A stretch of 64,000 nucleotides of DNA from Paragorgia papillata (lineage: Eukaryota > Cnidaria > Anthozoa > Scleralcyonacea > Coralliidae), in NCBI GenBank assembly GCA_035771165.1, contig JAWNZC010000265.1, forward strand, positions 2,444,001 through 2,508,000, in the 5' to 3' direction. Shown one piece after another: positions 11,301 to 22,370 of the stretch (positions are counted from its first letter, which is position 1; each line of letters starts with the position of its first letter). The notes beneath the pieces are model-generated. The model was given only the letters and a program-made list of their open reading frames with translations, made no database searches and was not told the origin of the DNA. The position numbers and the translations under genes were made by a program.

Positions 11301-13059
11301 TACTGAGTAAACCGTCAATAATTAGAAATTCATTATTTATTTATATATAATGAAATGGACGCCATCACAAAAAAGATTATTACTCAGGCTACCGCAGGTA
11401 AGGTTTTTGCGATTATTTTAATTTTTTTGCGACGCGTTATTAGTCTTCTGCGCGGCCGCTGGCGATATTGACCAATAAGCTTTGCGAAACTGAGGCATGT
11501 GACTATATCTATGCATGTGACCCGTGCAATGATAGCCTCCTTCGTAGGCGTTCTTTGCGGACCTCGATATTTTTGTCCCCCACTAACGCCTGCTCAAACG
11601 AGCAACACATTCCGTTCCGAGAGATTGACCAATCAGAGATAGGCTCCTAAAATCTGGGAGGCTGACCTTCACCTTGGCCATTCATTATACAACATGACCG
11701 TTAACCGATCTAAATTAATATGAAAGGGAAGGGTTGGTGTGGTATATTTATAATTATAGTGAAGATGGAGTATTTATATAGGACCGATACAAAGAACGCC
11801 TGTAAATGAGACTATACGTATAGTCGTATACTGCGACGGATTCGTTGGACAACGAATGAAAATCTGAATCGGCGAATCCGAACCATGCATCTACAGCTAT
11901 AGACCTTGAGGCTTGAGCTGACCGTTTTATTAACCAATATTTCAAAGACTATTGCTTATACGGTTTAGTAAACATTTTGCGTGAATAGAATCAATTATTA
12001 GATGTACGTTGTAACTGTGAATCGCGATATGAATACATGTGCATGAAATAAAGTTAAAAGCGTCACTGGAATATATGAAGCTGACCAGACATCCAGGTAA
12101 ATAATTATTATCCGCTAGATACATTTCGCCGACACTTGTAGCTTTTTTAAAGCTTTTCGCACAGATTTATTTACACGACCAGCAAGAACATATTCATAAT
12201 ACCATTATTATAGCTTTCAATTAATAACAGCGCTGTGTAATAACCAGATACCAGGATGCGTGGACAATGTCCGTAAATAGACGCACACAGTACTAAATTT
12301 GGAGGGTCGCAATCCCCGGTGGGGTATCTCGGGCCGGCAATCATTACACCACCAAGCTAGCGAGTCGCCAAGGCCTGGCAGACCCGTCTGGTGCTGGCAC
12401 ACGAATCGCGATCCTACTCCGTTAGGTAATAGTGGTGTTCCTGCGCGACCGAGAAACTCCTCTCCAATGCGACCTCTCCAGCTAACTGGAGCGAAGGTTT
12501 CGAGGAACGCGAACCTCCTCCAAAGGGAGCAGCTGATTGACGGATCAAGCCAAGATCCGAGCAACGGCAATAAGAGCGTCTGGAGCTTTTCGTACGCGCT
12601 GCTAGACCACCGATCGAGGGTGTTTATTAAGTGATCCGGAACTCCGGCCGACGCTGCTGATGTTGCTGCGTCTATTCGAAAAAACTGTGGCTGCTAGACG
12701 AACCAAATCCATGCAGCAGCCGTATGGAGCGGAGCCACTGGTTGACGAGGGGTGGAGATAACGGAACCGAAGACGACGAACAACGAGCCCGGTGAAATGC
12801 CCCGGAACGAGGTAGACCCGTAGGGCAGCCACAGCACAAACAGAATACCCGCGGATAGACCAGCATGAAGGATGACGCTCTTGCGGACGATAAGACAGCG
12901 ACGGTACCACCGGAATCAATGACAGTGCAGACATCGGAGACTGAGGATCGAATTAGGAAGAGGGACAAGTAAACTTTGACACGCGGAGAAAACGAAAACG
13001 AGAAGCATCAGCGGAGGTGTTGAGATGACCTGTAACCGAAACCGAAACCAGCTACGGCC

Positions 13060-13350
13060 CCAGAGAGCACGGGTGGCGTGTGCTGTTGGGGCGCTGCCTC
13101 TCACCAATAGTTAAGCCCAGTTGAACGGGGCCAGCACTTGGATGGGGTGACCGTCTGGGAAAACCCCGTTCTCGAACTTGAATTTCATGTGAGTAGAGTT
13201 TAGTTGGTCTCTGCTGTGTTTCGAGGGTTTTTTGCAGGGCCCCGCGGTTTTCCTTCCTCTGTAAAATCACCACGTTAGGTCTTAGGCTCGGATGATTGGG
13301 CGACCACATCCTGTGCTTGCGACGTTAAATAAATCATTACTCATTACTCA
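13060..13350 (+). mobile_element. SINE with 5S-rRNA-like head
   Basis: The segment around 13,100-13,170 contains GTTAAGC, then CCAGCACTTGGATGGGGTGACC, and GTCTGGGAAAACCCCG. It closely resembles the 3' half of 5S rRNA, including its internal promoter region. An unrelated body follows, ending GCGACGTTAAATAAATCATT and a short tandem CATTACT tail. A 5S-like head, a unique body and a simple tail are what define 5S-derived (SINE3-type) SINEs. It would be transcribed by RNA polymerase III and mobilised by a LINE. Confidence 0.7.
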
Positions 13351-14664
13351 TGAAAGGCGACTACAGGGAATCATTCACAAAATGCAATCGAAGGAGCATC
13401 AGAACGAAAACACCACAGCGATGCGAACCAGTGTCAGTTAAAGGGAGCACCAAGACTCCCCACGCCGGATGCAGGAGAAAACACAGAGAGGTCGGGTATG
13501 AGTAAATTTGAGCGGAAAAAGCAACTAATGGTATTCCACTCGTGAAACAATGCCAACCACCATTGGAGGGCCCGACGAAAGTCAGCGTTGGGCGAGAACC
13601 GTGAACCGCGCCAGACGGTCAATTATGCGACGGAGGAATTCCCGACCCGGGCGGACAACTTTACACGCGTGGTGGAGATGGTCAATCAAGGATTCGAGCT
13701 CCTGGCAATGCCAAGTGCCCAACCCAACCACAAACGGAGGAGTGGTCCAAGATAAAATTCCGAAGACCCAGTGGTGTCACCTGGGAGTTGTTGGAGAGGA
13801 TCCAATGAACTGCTGAAAGGGCACAGAACGCAACCAAATGGGAGGATAAGATCAACGTAAACTTGGTATCTCCACTCCATATACCGAATGGAAAACAGTC
13901 GTCTGGGTGCAAGGATTGGAATATTGTGATACAGGTAGATAGATAGTTTAATAACAAATTACCTAGCAGTCAACTAGGCTGAATGAGTATAAATTTACAA
14001 TCAGAATTTTTTATACATGAATATTGGGGAATAAAATGTACAGTATAAGCGTCATTTAATTTGAGATTTTGGCGTTCATGCTATTGCACAAGCCGAGAAA
14101 AAGGACGCTTAGAACGAACAGTTCGAGTATTTGGTAGATTATATTGCCGACGTTTCCTGAGACTATCTGGCTTCATATCTAGGCGGTAGCAGTCTGACGA
14201 ATCTAGGCCTTGACGTCAAACTTTGGTGGTACGGAGAAGGGACCAGTTACGCGGTGTCGATAAATTTCCTCTGCATTAGCCTATGTGGCCAGATCAGTTC
14301 TTGAACTATCCGGGGGGTACAAGCCGTAGAAATAAACAGGGGGAAAGGTCAGGGGGTAGGCCCTTCCCACAGACAGACGAGACATATAAGCAACAAGAAT
14401 ACCAAATTTAATGAACAGGTACGACCACACGTAGTAGCCAGAGATAGACAAAAATGCGCCAGAAGCCGTGCCAACGTGGCGTAACTACGCAAACCGCTCG
14501 TAAACCGCGCGCGTGAAACATGGTAGAAAAACAGCTGCACCATAGCTGCTCCAAAGGGTAACGGGAGCAACCTATGAAGACTGCGCAATGGCCAACTGCC
14601 TCGACAGCCATGTGAGCAGCACGTATGTTGATTTGATGCCATTCCAAGCGCTTTCACTTGAGGG

Positions 14665-14668
14665 ACAG

Positions 14669-14700
<32 letters not shown>

Positions 14701-14707
14701 CCCCCCC
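14665..14707. repeat. Poly-C tract
   Basis: A run of more than 30 cytosines is interrupted only by a few other bases. It lies inside family X copy 1, is prone to sequencing error, and has no coding meaning. Confidence 0.9.
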
Positions 14708-16310
14708 GCAGGATAGACCCTTACGAAAACGTGGCGAGTTCTAAATTCATGTTAGACCAGTCGAGTAGGCCCAAAGCTGCGTTACGCCGAAAGCTTCGTC
14801 GTAACTGCGCCAACTGAGTATAGGTGCAGAAGGTAAGTAGCTGGTAAGCATGAGATCACGAGAGCGTTTAATGCAGAAGGCATTAGCGCAAATAGCAGCA
14901 ATAAGGTTGTAACCCAGGCCCCATGACAGTGGCCGCGCAGAGGGGAGATACGCCCTTTAGCCAGGGCTAGCGCTGCACTCCCCCCGGAACCAAACAAAAA
15001 GGAACGATCATACCTGATAATTGATCTACGGCAATCATTCCAGTAAGAGAATCAGGACCAGATGATGGGGAAAGCGCTGTTGCCAGCCCCTGGAATCAGG
15101 GGGTGTAGCGTTGCCTGGAACTTTGGGGGGAAAGCGCAACCATGGCAGGTGAGGAGCAGAAAGCCATTGAAAAAGGGGGCCACTCTTCCTTCCCGAGGAA
15201 GTTGAGATGGGCGTTGATACTAACTCAAACCATTGAGACCGATTGAGACTGCGGTATATAGAGGCCGTAGGGGCCTGGTGACAAAAGCGAGTGGCGAACT
15301 GTCGGCAAAATGGCGCCAAAATTCGTTTGTATCGACAACGAAGCCCGAGGCGAAGAAAATGGTGTTGACGAAGCCGGTTGAGGACCTAACTGTAGTCCAG
15401 ACGCTGAGGTTGAGCCCTGGATGGCTGGACAGAATGTGAGGCGACCACCAGCTATTGTTGTTTGCAAAAACACCCGAGGCTGTGAGGGACGAATCCAACG
15501 ACGAATCTCGACAGTTTATAACGTCACCACTGGCTGTGGAAATAGCGAGGAAGCGGACTCTGTCATCAAGGATACTAGCTCGTTTAATGAGGCAGAAGCT
15601 TGTCGATTACTTTAGGGAAAAAACGAGGCATCAAAACCACGAAGAACCACTCAAAGAACCCCTCGAGAAACGGTGCCAACAATGCTGAGCCCGGGGCCCA
15701 GAAAACACTGACTAGTAGTTCCGGATATTGCATCAGCCTTCTAAGCACGCACGTATCACGTGCCTTTGATCAACAGTGCCCAATTCCTGATCGCTGGAGG
15801 GTGACACTTCACGTGTGCCATGCGTGACCAGATAACCCCTAAGAACCGGGGGAGTTGGAGCCACCCAAACAACACACAGCTAGTTTTTAATATTATTTAT
15901 TGCATAAATCCCAGTAAACTAATTTGGGCAGTCGCTTCAGACACTATAATACACCTTAGCTTTGAGCTTTTGTTTACAATCTTAAATTTCTCTTACGCTC
16001 TAGCTTACGCTCTACACTAACTTTCACGCTTATTTGTTTGCATAGGCAGCAAGAACATAGTCAAAACAGTATTCTTCGTAAATTTCGTGAACTTCTAGGC
16101 TAAACTTTTCAAAATATTAGCTTTCGACTAAACAAATTACACATAATACCAGCCCAGGACGGCTTTATTTAGCACGAATGGTGTAATTTCATTGGTCCAT
16201 GTGCACAAAAGGAACGGAATGTGTTGCTCGTTTGAGCAGGCCTTAGTGGGGGACGAAAATATCGAGGCCCGCAAATTAAAGAACGCCTGCGAAGGAGGCT
16301 AGTGCAATGA

Positions 16311-17033
16311 CTGCATGTGCCAGCCTTCTTTCTTTTCCACTGAGTGCCCTTTCTCGTCGTCTTGGATGTGTTTTGTGTGTTCACAGACATAGTTATTGGG
16401 CAGTACTAATGTCGCTGGCAAGTACCTTGATATGATATACGCTTACAATCGCACACGCCGCTGATTAAATGAACTTGCAGGTGACACTTTCTAGGTAAAC
16501 ATGAAGCTGTGCAATAAGGCGAAGAGACTTGACATATTGAACGCTGTACATGTGTGGAAACAATACTTTCTTTCTTTGCTTTCCTGATGTCTGATCAGTG
16601 ATCACTCGTCTCGGATGTGTTCTGTGTGTTCACATGACAGACATAGTTATTGGTCAGCCGCCTGGCAAGTATCTTGATATATGATATTATTATACACTTA
16701 GGCCCATTATATAATTTTAAATTTAAAATTGTTTAATCTCTTTTTGATCGTTTATAGTTTATATTTTTAAATTGTTTTAATCTTCTTTTTACCGTTTTTT
16801 CTTGTAATATGAAACTATATTAATGTTATATATAAGTGTATTCAATATAATCTTTAAGTCATTCTGAAGATGTTACTGGTTAAGTAACGAAACGTCAATA
16901 AATATATTTTGTTTTTAAATGGTTTCCTTTTGTTATGGTATTGCATTTTAAAATTTTGAGCTGGGCTCTTATATTCATTTTGCGATTACGGTTTCCGCCC
17001 GCTAAATGTCGTAAATCACTTGCTACACTTAGG
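16311..17033. other. Intergenic AT-rich sequence
   Basis: No gene recognised. The block from about 16,700 is strongly AT-rich and ends with a hammerhead-like core at 16,866-16,902. Confidence 0.4.
16866..16902 (+). ncRNA. Hammerhead-ribozyme-like core
   Basis: CTGAAGA is followed by a 5-bp stem, GTTAC pairing with GTAAC around a 7-base loop, then GAAACGTC. This resembles the conserved core (CUGANGA, stem II, GAAA) of hammerhead ribozymes found in retroelement repeats. Stems I and III were not established and one extra base precedes stem II. A weaker relative lies at 41,755-41,785. It may be a decayed core or only a look-alike. Confidence 0.3.
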
Positions 17034-17437
17034 CCCGGTGTCACAGGAAATATGTCCCCCCAAAAAATGTGTCCCCCCCCCCAGGGACGGCCCCCCTCTT
17101 TAAAAGTAAAGAAATATATATTTCTGAATGATAAATTATAACAGCTAAATATTTATTTACAAAAACGACGTATCTTCCCCCGCAAATTAGTGTTTAGTTA
17201 GCTAAAAGTTACTATTTGTCGACGAAAATTCACCCTAGGCGGACAGCAGCATCACCTATCCCCCAGCTACTACACCAGTATGACCAATACGGATCGCTTT
17301 TGAGAGTCATCGCTCATTGAAAAAAGGCGTCTACTGCGTTTGCGAATCATGACTACCATGCATAATAAATACTTCCGTATATACCGTTTTTTGAAAAACG
17401 GTTAACTACACTATTATATTAATAACAAAGCAAGAAA

Positions 17438-18112
17438 ATGGTGAGCTGCAAATCAATTGCAAATAACTTTAATCAATATTTTTCAACGATAGGGTGCAAA
17501 CTAGCAGAAAATATTCAAATAGTGATACTGATGACTGATCCACTACGTTTTGTGACTCCTATAGAAGATTCATTCCATTTTAGAAATATTGTATACCTTG
17601 AAGCATTAGATGAGATAAATAGTTTAAAAACTAAAAAAGCACAAGGAATTGATGGTGTAAGCATGCACGAAGCTATTAAAAGATGCAGGTGATACTGTAT
17701 TTGAGCCATTGGTTAACATTTTTAACTTGTCGCTTCATACGGGAATATTCCCAGATGACTGGAAGATGGCTAGGGTTTTACCAATATTCAAAGAAGGGTA
17801 TAAAACTGATTGTGGGAACTACCGTCCTATTTCTATTATTTCTGTCGTCGCTAAATTATTTGAAAAACTAGTATGCAAACAACTGAGATTGTTCGTGACT
17901 AAAAATAACATAATTGCGGAACAACAGTCTGGGTTCCGGCCTATACATTCTACAGAAACCACATTGCTTAGCGCTACAAACGAATGGCTGTATAACATGG
18001 ATAATGGCCTTATTAACGGAGTCCTATTTCTGGACCTTAAAAAAGCATTTGACACGGTTAATCATCAAATTCTAATTTCTAAACTTGAAATGTATGGTAT
18101 ACGCGGGTACAG
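17438..18112 (+). pseudogene. LINE ORF2 fragment: RT N-terminal half (CR1/L2-like)
   Basis: Readable motifs on the plus strand are INSLKTKKAQGIDGVS, FPDDWKMARVLPIFK, YRPISIISVVAKLFEKLV, EQQSGFRPIHSTETTL and FLDLKKAFDTVNH. These correspond to RT motifs 0 to 3, including the first catalytic Asp in FLDLKKAFD. A frame change near 17,680 separates two segments. The frame ends at 18,112 in YGIRGYSLK, where a Harbinger-type sequence begins. The palm box (YADD) is absent from this region, so the copy has lost its catalytic centre. A C-terminal part of the same type resumes at about 19,950. Confidence 0.85.
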
Positions 18113-18830
18113 TCTTAAGGCCGTGTTCACACTGAGATCGATCTTATCAGATCGATCTCAGATCGATCTTGAAGCGAACTGATGATCTTGCTGTTTACGC
18201 GCGTTCACACTGCTCCTAGCGAGGATTAGAGCTACGAATGAAGATCTTGTTTCCCAGGCAACGAGTTGCTCGTACCCAGGGTTTTGTTTCCGCGACTTCG
18301 ATCGGGTGTAAAGATGGCGGATGTTGCGAACATAAACATTCGCTATCGAAATATTTCTGTCGCCGTCCAAGTCATTGAACATTATCGAAAAAGACTGAAG
18401 AACGGACAACAAAGATCAATAATGATCTTGAGACGTATACTTCGGAGAAGGAAACATAATAGGTCTGTTTAAATATAGTGACGTTATGGACAGATGATAA
18501 TCTATGGCTGGAAAATTTCCGAATGTCGAAGGATACTTTTGAATTTCTTTGCAACGAATTAGTAACTGAACTTCACAAAAAGGACACCAACTTCAGGAAG
18601 GCCGTTCCAGTGGAGAAAAGAGTTGCATTGTGTATCTGGAGTAACTCGAGAGTAACCACTGTCGAACAGCATTTTGCTAATTTTCTTGTACACATCGGTG
18701 TTTTTATGTGTACCAGCGAGCTTACTTTGGATAACTTCATTTCCCCATGCTGTTATCAAAGCAAGGCATTCTTTTTCGGACCATGTTTCACCTTTTTTCG
18801 CCATCCGAACAGGAAAAAGTTAGGCTCGGA
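18113..18830. mobile_element. PIF/Harbinger relic inserted in the LINE
   Basis: The sequence starts with a TAA flank and GGCCGTGTTCACACTGAGAT, a plausible Harbinger terminus. On the plus strand, about 18,314-18,660 encodes the start of a Harbinger nuclease: MADVANINIRYRN, then LWLENFRMSKDTFEFLCNEL and FRKAVPVEKRVALCIW. On the minus strand, 18,804-18,640 encodes the start of the partner Myb/SANT-like protein: ETWSEKECLALITAWGNEVI, then NTDVYKKISKML. The two genes meet head-on near 18,640-18,660 with the catalytic domain and the rest of the Myb protein missing, so one internal deletion fused them. The right terminus was not located. Confidence 0.75.
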
Positions 18831-18996
18831 AGCGGGAGGACTTGGCAGGTTGCAGCCCCCCCCAATAATTTGCTAAAAAAAATTTGCAACATTATTTTGA
18901 AGATGAAAAAATCTGTTAGATATTGCCCTGGATTTGAACATGATTTTAAGTATCCTTAACTCCAATATAAATATTCTTGATTTCTTGGATATCTTA

Positions 18997-19172
18997 GGGC
19001 GCTTTCCAATTGACAAGGTTAGATCGATCAGTCCGGCCAGAATGGACTTGCTTTTGATTAGGACCACATTTTCCAGTAAGACCATCCCAGGTCTAAAACG
19101 AATCGTGTTCCATTTAACCGGACTGGCCATGGCCGGTCTAACCGTGTAAATGGAAAGCCCCCATAGTTACTA
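18997..19172. mobile_element. MITE, ~175 bp
   Basis: The ends are inverted: GGGCGCTTTCCAATTGACAA on the left and the complement of GTGTAAATGGAAAGCCCCC on the right. Both continue with GGTTAGA and CGGCCAGTCC-like words. Non-coding. It lies between the Harbinger relic and the resumed LINE. Confidence 0.65.
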
Positions 19173-19949
19173 ATGAATCTTAGGCATTGCAAGAGTCACT
19201 CAAATTACGTCTTGTTTATTTTTATGTAAAGTTTGAACTATGCCTGCCGCAAAATGAGCTGAAAACATTCGCTCAAATTGCAGGAAATGGTGTTTCCAAG
19301 GTTCTATATTTCAAAAATTTCCGGGGGGGGCATACCCCCGTACCCCCTATAAATGGGGTCACTAATTCGCATGGCCCCGCCCTTTTCAGCCCCTCCCCCC
19401 AATAATCCAATATGAATTTGCTTCCGACGGCCCTGAAATTAAATACCTGTTTTGGCAGTTATGCAATCAGAAGTTTACCTCTAAGTAAGTTGTAACCACT
19501 GTAGACTACTAGACTGTTAGTAAGTTGTAACCACTGTACATGCACTGTAGTTGTATAACCTAAATTACCTAATCTTTAATTAATAGTATACTAGATTATA
19601 GAAATAAAAGCTGTAACTTTATTAACTTCTCTGTCTTAGATTGTATATTGTGTTCTATCTAGTATTAATCTAGTTGTCTATAGCAAAAAAAAAAGGCGCC
19701 CAAATATTTGTCCAGTATTCTTTGGAGTTAAGACATGTACAAATAAGAACTTTTCAATTTCATCCTCCTGGTGCTTCTAATTTAATAGAGTTTAATAGTT
19801 AATACACCTATCGTGATTTCCTCAAAACACCAGGTTTTACCGCACTTTCATGCGCGAAAGTATGTGATTTTTGCGTGATTTTTTATTGAGTTTCGTCGGT
19901 AAATTTTGGAACAAACACCCCCCCAGTCGAAATGCCCTCGGTACGCCAC
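19173..19949. other. No gene recognised
   Basis: Unique or repeat-derived sequence with C- and G-runs near 19,320-19,400. It separates the MITE from the second LINE segment. No domain seen. Confidence 0.4.
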
Positions 19950-20990
19950 TGCGTGTACCCAACAAAAAATCCCTTGGTATGATACTTGATGAACAGTTGA
20001 AATGGGACAAAAATAACGAGGTACAATGTAAGAAAATCTCGAAGAACATCGCACTTCTCAGAAGGGCAAAATTATTTGTTCCTCAAAATATCCTTGTAAA
20101 ATTGTATAACGCTTTAATATTGCCCCATTTCAACTATTGTTCGACTATTTGGAATGATGGCTGTTGTAGACATATAAACAAGTTATTAAAATTACAAAAG
20201 AGAGCGGCGCGCGTGATAACTGTAGCACTTACGAAGTTCGAAGAAATACTGGAAAAACTAGACTGGGTTACAGTCGATAAGAATCTAAAAAACCGTGAAA
20301 ATATAATGACATTTAAGCTTTAACCGGAAAGTTACCTACAATCCTGGCCAAAAGTCCTTGGGACACCACGCGTAAATCTCTAACACAACTTCCTGTCTAT
20401 TCACATCAAACTTATGTTATTTAAAGGAATTATTTTATTCTCCCTCCCCCCTTCCCCCAATACAATGTTGGACTAGGTACCTGCGAAGATTTTTTTACCA
20501 AATGCAACATTGTGCCGGGGGGAGGGGGAAATTTTGTGTCCATTTTGTTAAGGCGGGAAATTTGCTAATTTAGTTTGCCAGTGTCCCAACAATTTTGTCC
20601 AGGATTGTAGTTAGGCTTGCCAATTTGTTCACTAAATGTGAAAATGAGAATTACAATTTACGAAGTAATAATGTTAAACTTTCTTTGGGTAAACCAAAAA
20701 CAAATTTTATGAAAAGAAGCTTTTCTTATAGAGCTGCTAAATCATGGAACGAATTTCCGAGTGAACTGACTAACGACTTAACGCAATCAGTTTCATCTTT
20801 TAAGAAACTTTTGAGTGATTATATTAGATTAAATTAATATTTTTATACAATTCTTAAATATTTCTGTAAATAATTATTACATTTTTTGTATCCTGTAAAT
20901 AGTTATACATGTATTTAGATATGTTTATGTATGTATACACGGCCTTTGAAAACCAGCTTGCGCTGAAAGGCTACCGTGTTAAAATAATTT
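19950..20990 (+). pseudogene. LINE ORF2 C-terminal fragment and 3' UTR
   Basis: The plus strand reads SLGMILDEQLKWDKNNEVQC, LVKLYNALILPHFNYCSTIW and INKLLKLQKRAARVI. After a 269-bp MITE it continues NYNLRSNNVKLSLGKPKTNF and SFSYRAAKSWNEFPSEL, ending at 20,837. The 3' UTR (to ~20,990) contains a hairpin formed by CACGGCCTTTGAAAA and its near complement ending CCGTG. The same tail occurs at 47,680-47,735, so both are one LINE family. The fragment lies in the same orientation as 17,438-18,112. The RT palm is missing between them. Confidence 0.85.
20339..20607. mobile_element. TA-flanked MITE (Tc1/mariner type), 269 bp
   Basis: It is bounded by TA at 20,337-20,338 and 20,608-20,609. Left terminus CAATCCTGGCCAAAAGTCC, right terminus the complement of CAATCCTGGACAAAATTG; both continue with TGGGACAC. 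It interrupts the LINE coding sequence after the words MTFKL..PESY. Non-coding. Confidence 0.75.
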
Positions 20991-21266
20991 TAAGCCCTTC
21001 ATTAACCTCGAGCCAACACGCTCTTTATTAGAAAGCAAAAAAGAGTTTCTTATCTAAATATATATTTAGCTGTTATAATTTATCATTCAGAAATATATAT
21101 TTTTTACTTTTAAAAAGTTTTGTCCACATTACACGTATATCAATTATCCTGTAAGGAATCATTCTGAGGGGGGGGGGACAAATTTCCGAAGAGGGGGACA
21201 TATTTCCTAGGAAATGTGTCCCTGGGGGGACATTTGAGGGGGGGGACAAATTTACTGGGACACCGG

Positions 21267-21339
21267 TTCAAACGTCGCTCTTCTCATGCGCCGAACCTAT
21301 AATACAAGCATTAAGTGCGGCAGAAGAGCGACGTTTGAA
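21267..21339. repeat. Palindromic repeat TCAAACGTCGCTCTTCT (copy 1)
   Basis: TTCAAACGTCGCTCTTCT at 21,267-21,284 is the exact complement of 21,322-21,339. The 37-base loop is itself loosely palindromic (GCGCCGAAC... AAGTGCGGC). A run of GAGCGGCA words at roughly 18-bp spacing follows. Related copies lie at 25,443, 25,604 and 27,783. Confidence 0.75.
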
Positions 21340-22370
21340 TCTTAAGAGCGGCAAATTGTATTAGGAGCGGCAGATTGTATTTGGAGCGGCAAGGCTAAGC
21401 TTGCACCCTGCGAGCAGACCCTTATAAAATATAAATACTCACCGTAAAATATTTATAGGCTCTGCCGAAATCAAGTCGAATCTTTTAAGTCGCCACAGTC
21501 CAAACTTCTGGACTAGTCATTCAATCTCGTTTTCTTCCGTCAAACCGGTTTTTAGGTCGCACGCATTGAATTTAGGGGAAAACCGACTGCCAAATCTGAG
21601 CCCGTTGTACTGTTTTGTTGTTCAGGTCCAACCTCGTACCCAGGGCCTTCTCTGCTTTCAAAATGGCGCGAGGAGAAGACCCTGGCAAAGGCTGGTCACG
21701 TGATTCCAAAATACTCCAAGATTCTTGGAGTATTTGGTCACGTGGATAATTTGAGCTTCGCCCGTCCTGGGGGGAGCGGTTGATTCGGTTCTTATAAAGG
21801 TAGAAGGTTCTTGCAAATCCTGTAACGTTATTAAATAGATATATTTCAACATTTACGACATTTGCTGGATAATTCATATTTGTTGCCGTCAATCGACAAT
21901 CGACAGAAATGAAGCCGAAGGCGACGAACGATCATAAACTGATAAACAGAAATCCGCTTTCAATAGAACTACTGTGGTTTATACAGGTACTGCTACATAC
22001 ACTTAAAATATTCGAATGCTGTTGATTGTTGGAAGTTTATTTACCGTCCAGTATAGTACATTTATGTTTCTTGTTCACACATTTGGGATTTGTGGAAATT
22101 TAATTGTTGTATCTGTCGATTTATACTCAAACGGCATATTCGAATCGAATCTGCTGTCCTCGTTGACTTTGAGGTTGTACTTTAATACAAATATTCGATC
22201 AACAACAATACGATCGACGAACATTATAGATCAGCACTGAAGTCTTTGACTTTGTATGAAACTTTTTAAATTAGATTCGGAAAGTCCAGAAAGCGAAATA
22301 AACACTTCTTGCTTGCATAATAAAGCAAATATGTTGTAGTGCAGACGATTCTTACTAAACACGGTCATTC
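21340..22370. other. Dispersed-repeat fragments, no gene
   Basis: 21,395-21,490 matches 27,664-27,745 in reverse orientation. 21,600-21,790 contains AAATACTCCAAG, a short spacer and its complement, next to CAAAATGGCGCGAGGAGAAG. The same block occurs reversed at 23,705-23,760 plus 25,268-25,340, where the RecQ-bearing element split it. 22,016-22,370 shows nothing recognisable. Confidence 0.5.

Larger units (their letters stand above)
12190..15908 (+). mobile_element. Family X copy 1: unclassified, GC-richer dispersed repeat
   Basis: The left end, from ATTAATAACAGCGCTGTGTA, through about 12,500 matches the reverse complement of 48,650-48,905. The right end, 15,640-15,908, ending TTTATTGCATAAATCCCA, matches the reverse complement of 46,638-46,885. 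The two copies therefore share both termini in the same relative order but differ in their interiors. Composition is more GC-rich than the surroundings. Open frames on both strands (for example 14,349-14,657, 15,220-15,498, 15,421-15,615) show no recognisable domain. The class could not be decided. Confidence 0.6.
11533..16301. mobile_element. DNA transposon with 88-bp TIRs and 9-bp target duplication (Mutator-like?)
   Basis: The left arm (11,533-11,619) starts TAGCCTCCTTCGTAGGCG. The right arm (16,301-16,211, reversed) starts TAGCCTCCTTCGCAGGCG. Both continue alike for about 88 bp apart from a 4-base insertion and a few substitutions. The flanks are a perfect 9-bp duplication, GTGCAATGA, at 11,524-11,532 and 16,302-16,310. 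Nine-base duplications are characteristic of Mutator-like elements, but no transposase was recognised inside. The interior contains a copy of family X and a 5S-derived SINE, probably later insertions. Confidence 0.75.
17034..21266. mobile_element. Large inverted-repeat element (CCGGTGTC termini) containing nested elements
   Basis: The left end reads CCCGGTGTCACAGGAAATAT and then GTCCCCCC runs. The right end, reversed, reads CCGGTGTCCCAGTAAATTTG with the same run-rich pattern. Both ends share AAATATATATTTCTGAATGA and a block around TTATAACAGCTAAATAT further inward. The interior is occupied by a LINE, a Harbinger relic and MITEs. No transposase belonging to the outer repeats was found. It may instead be two inverted copies of one short element flanking the LINE. 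Confidence 0.5.

Noticed and set aside
13100..13170. Genuine 5S rRNA gene
   Set aside because: Only the 3' half is well matched and it continues into a SINE body and tail rather than a T-run terminator.
12217..15827. Many overlapping open frames on both strands in the GC-richer block
   Set aside because: High GC content lowers stop frequency. No domain, no conserved frame between the two family X copies, and no splice pattern.
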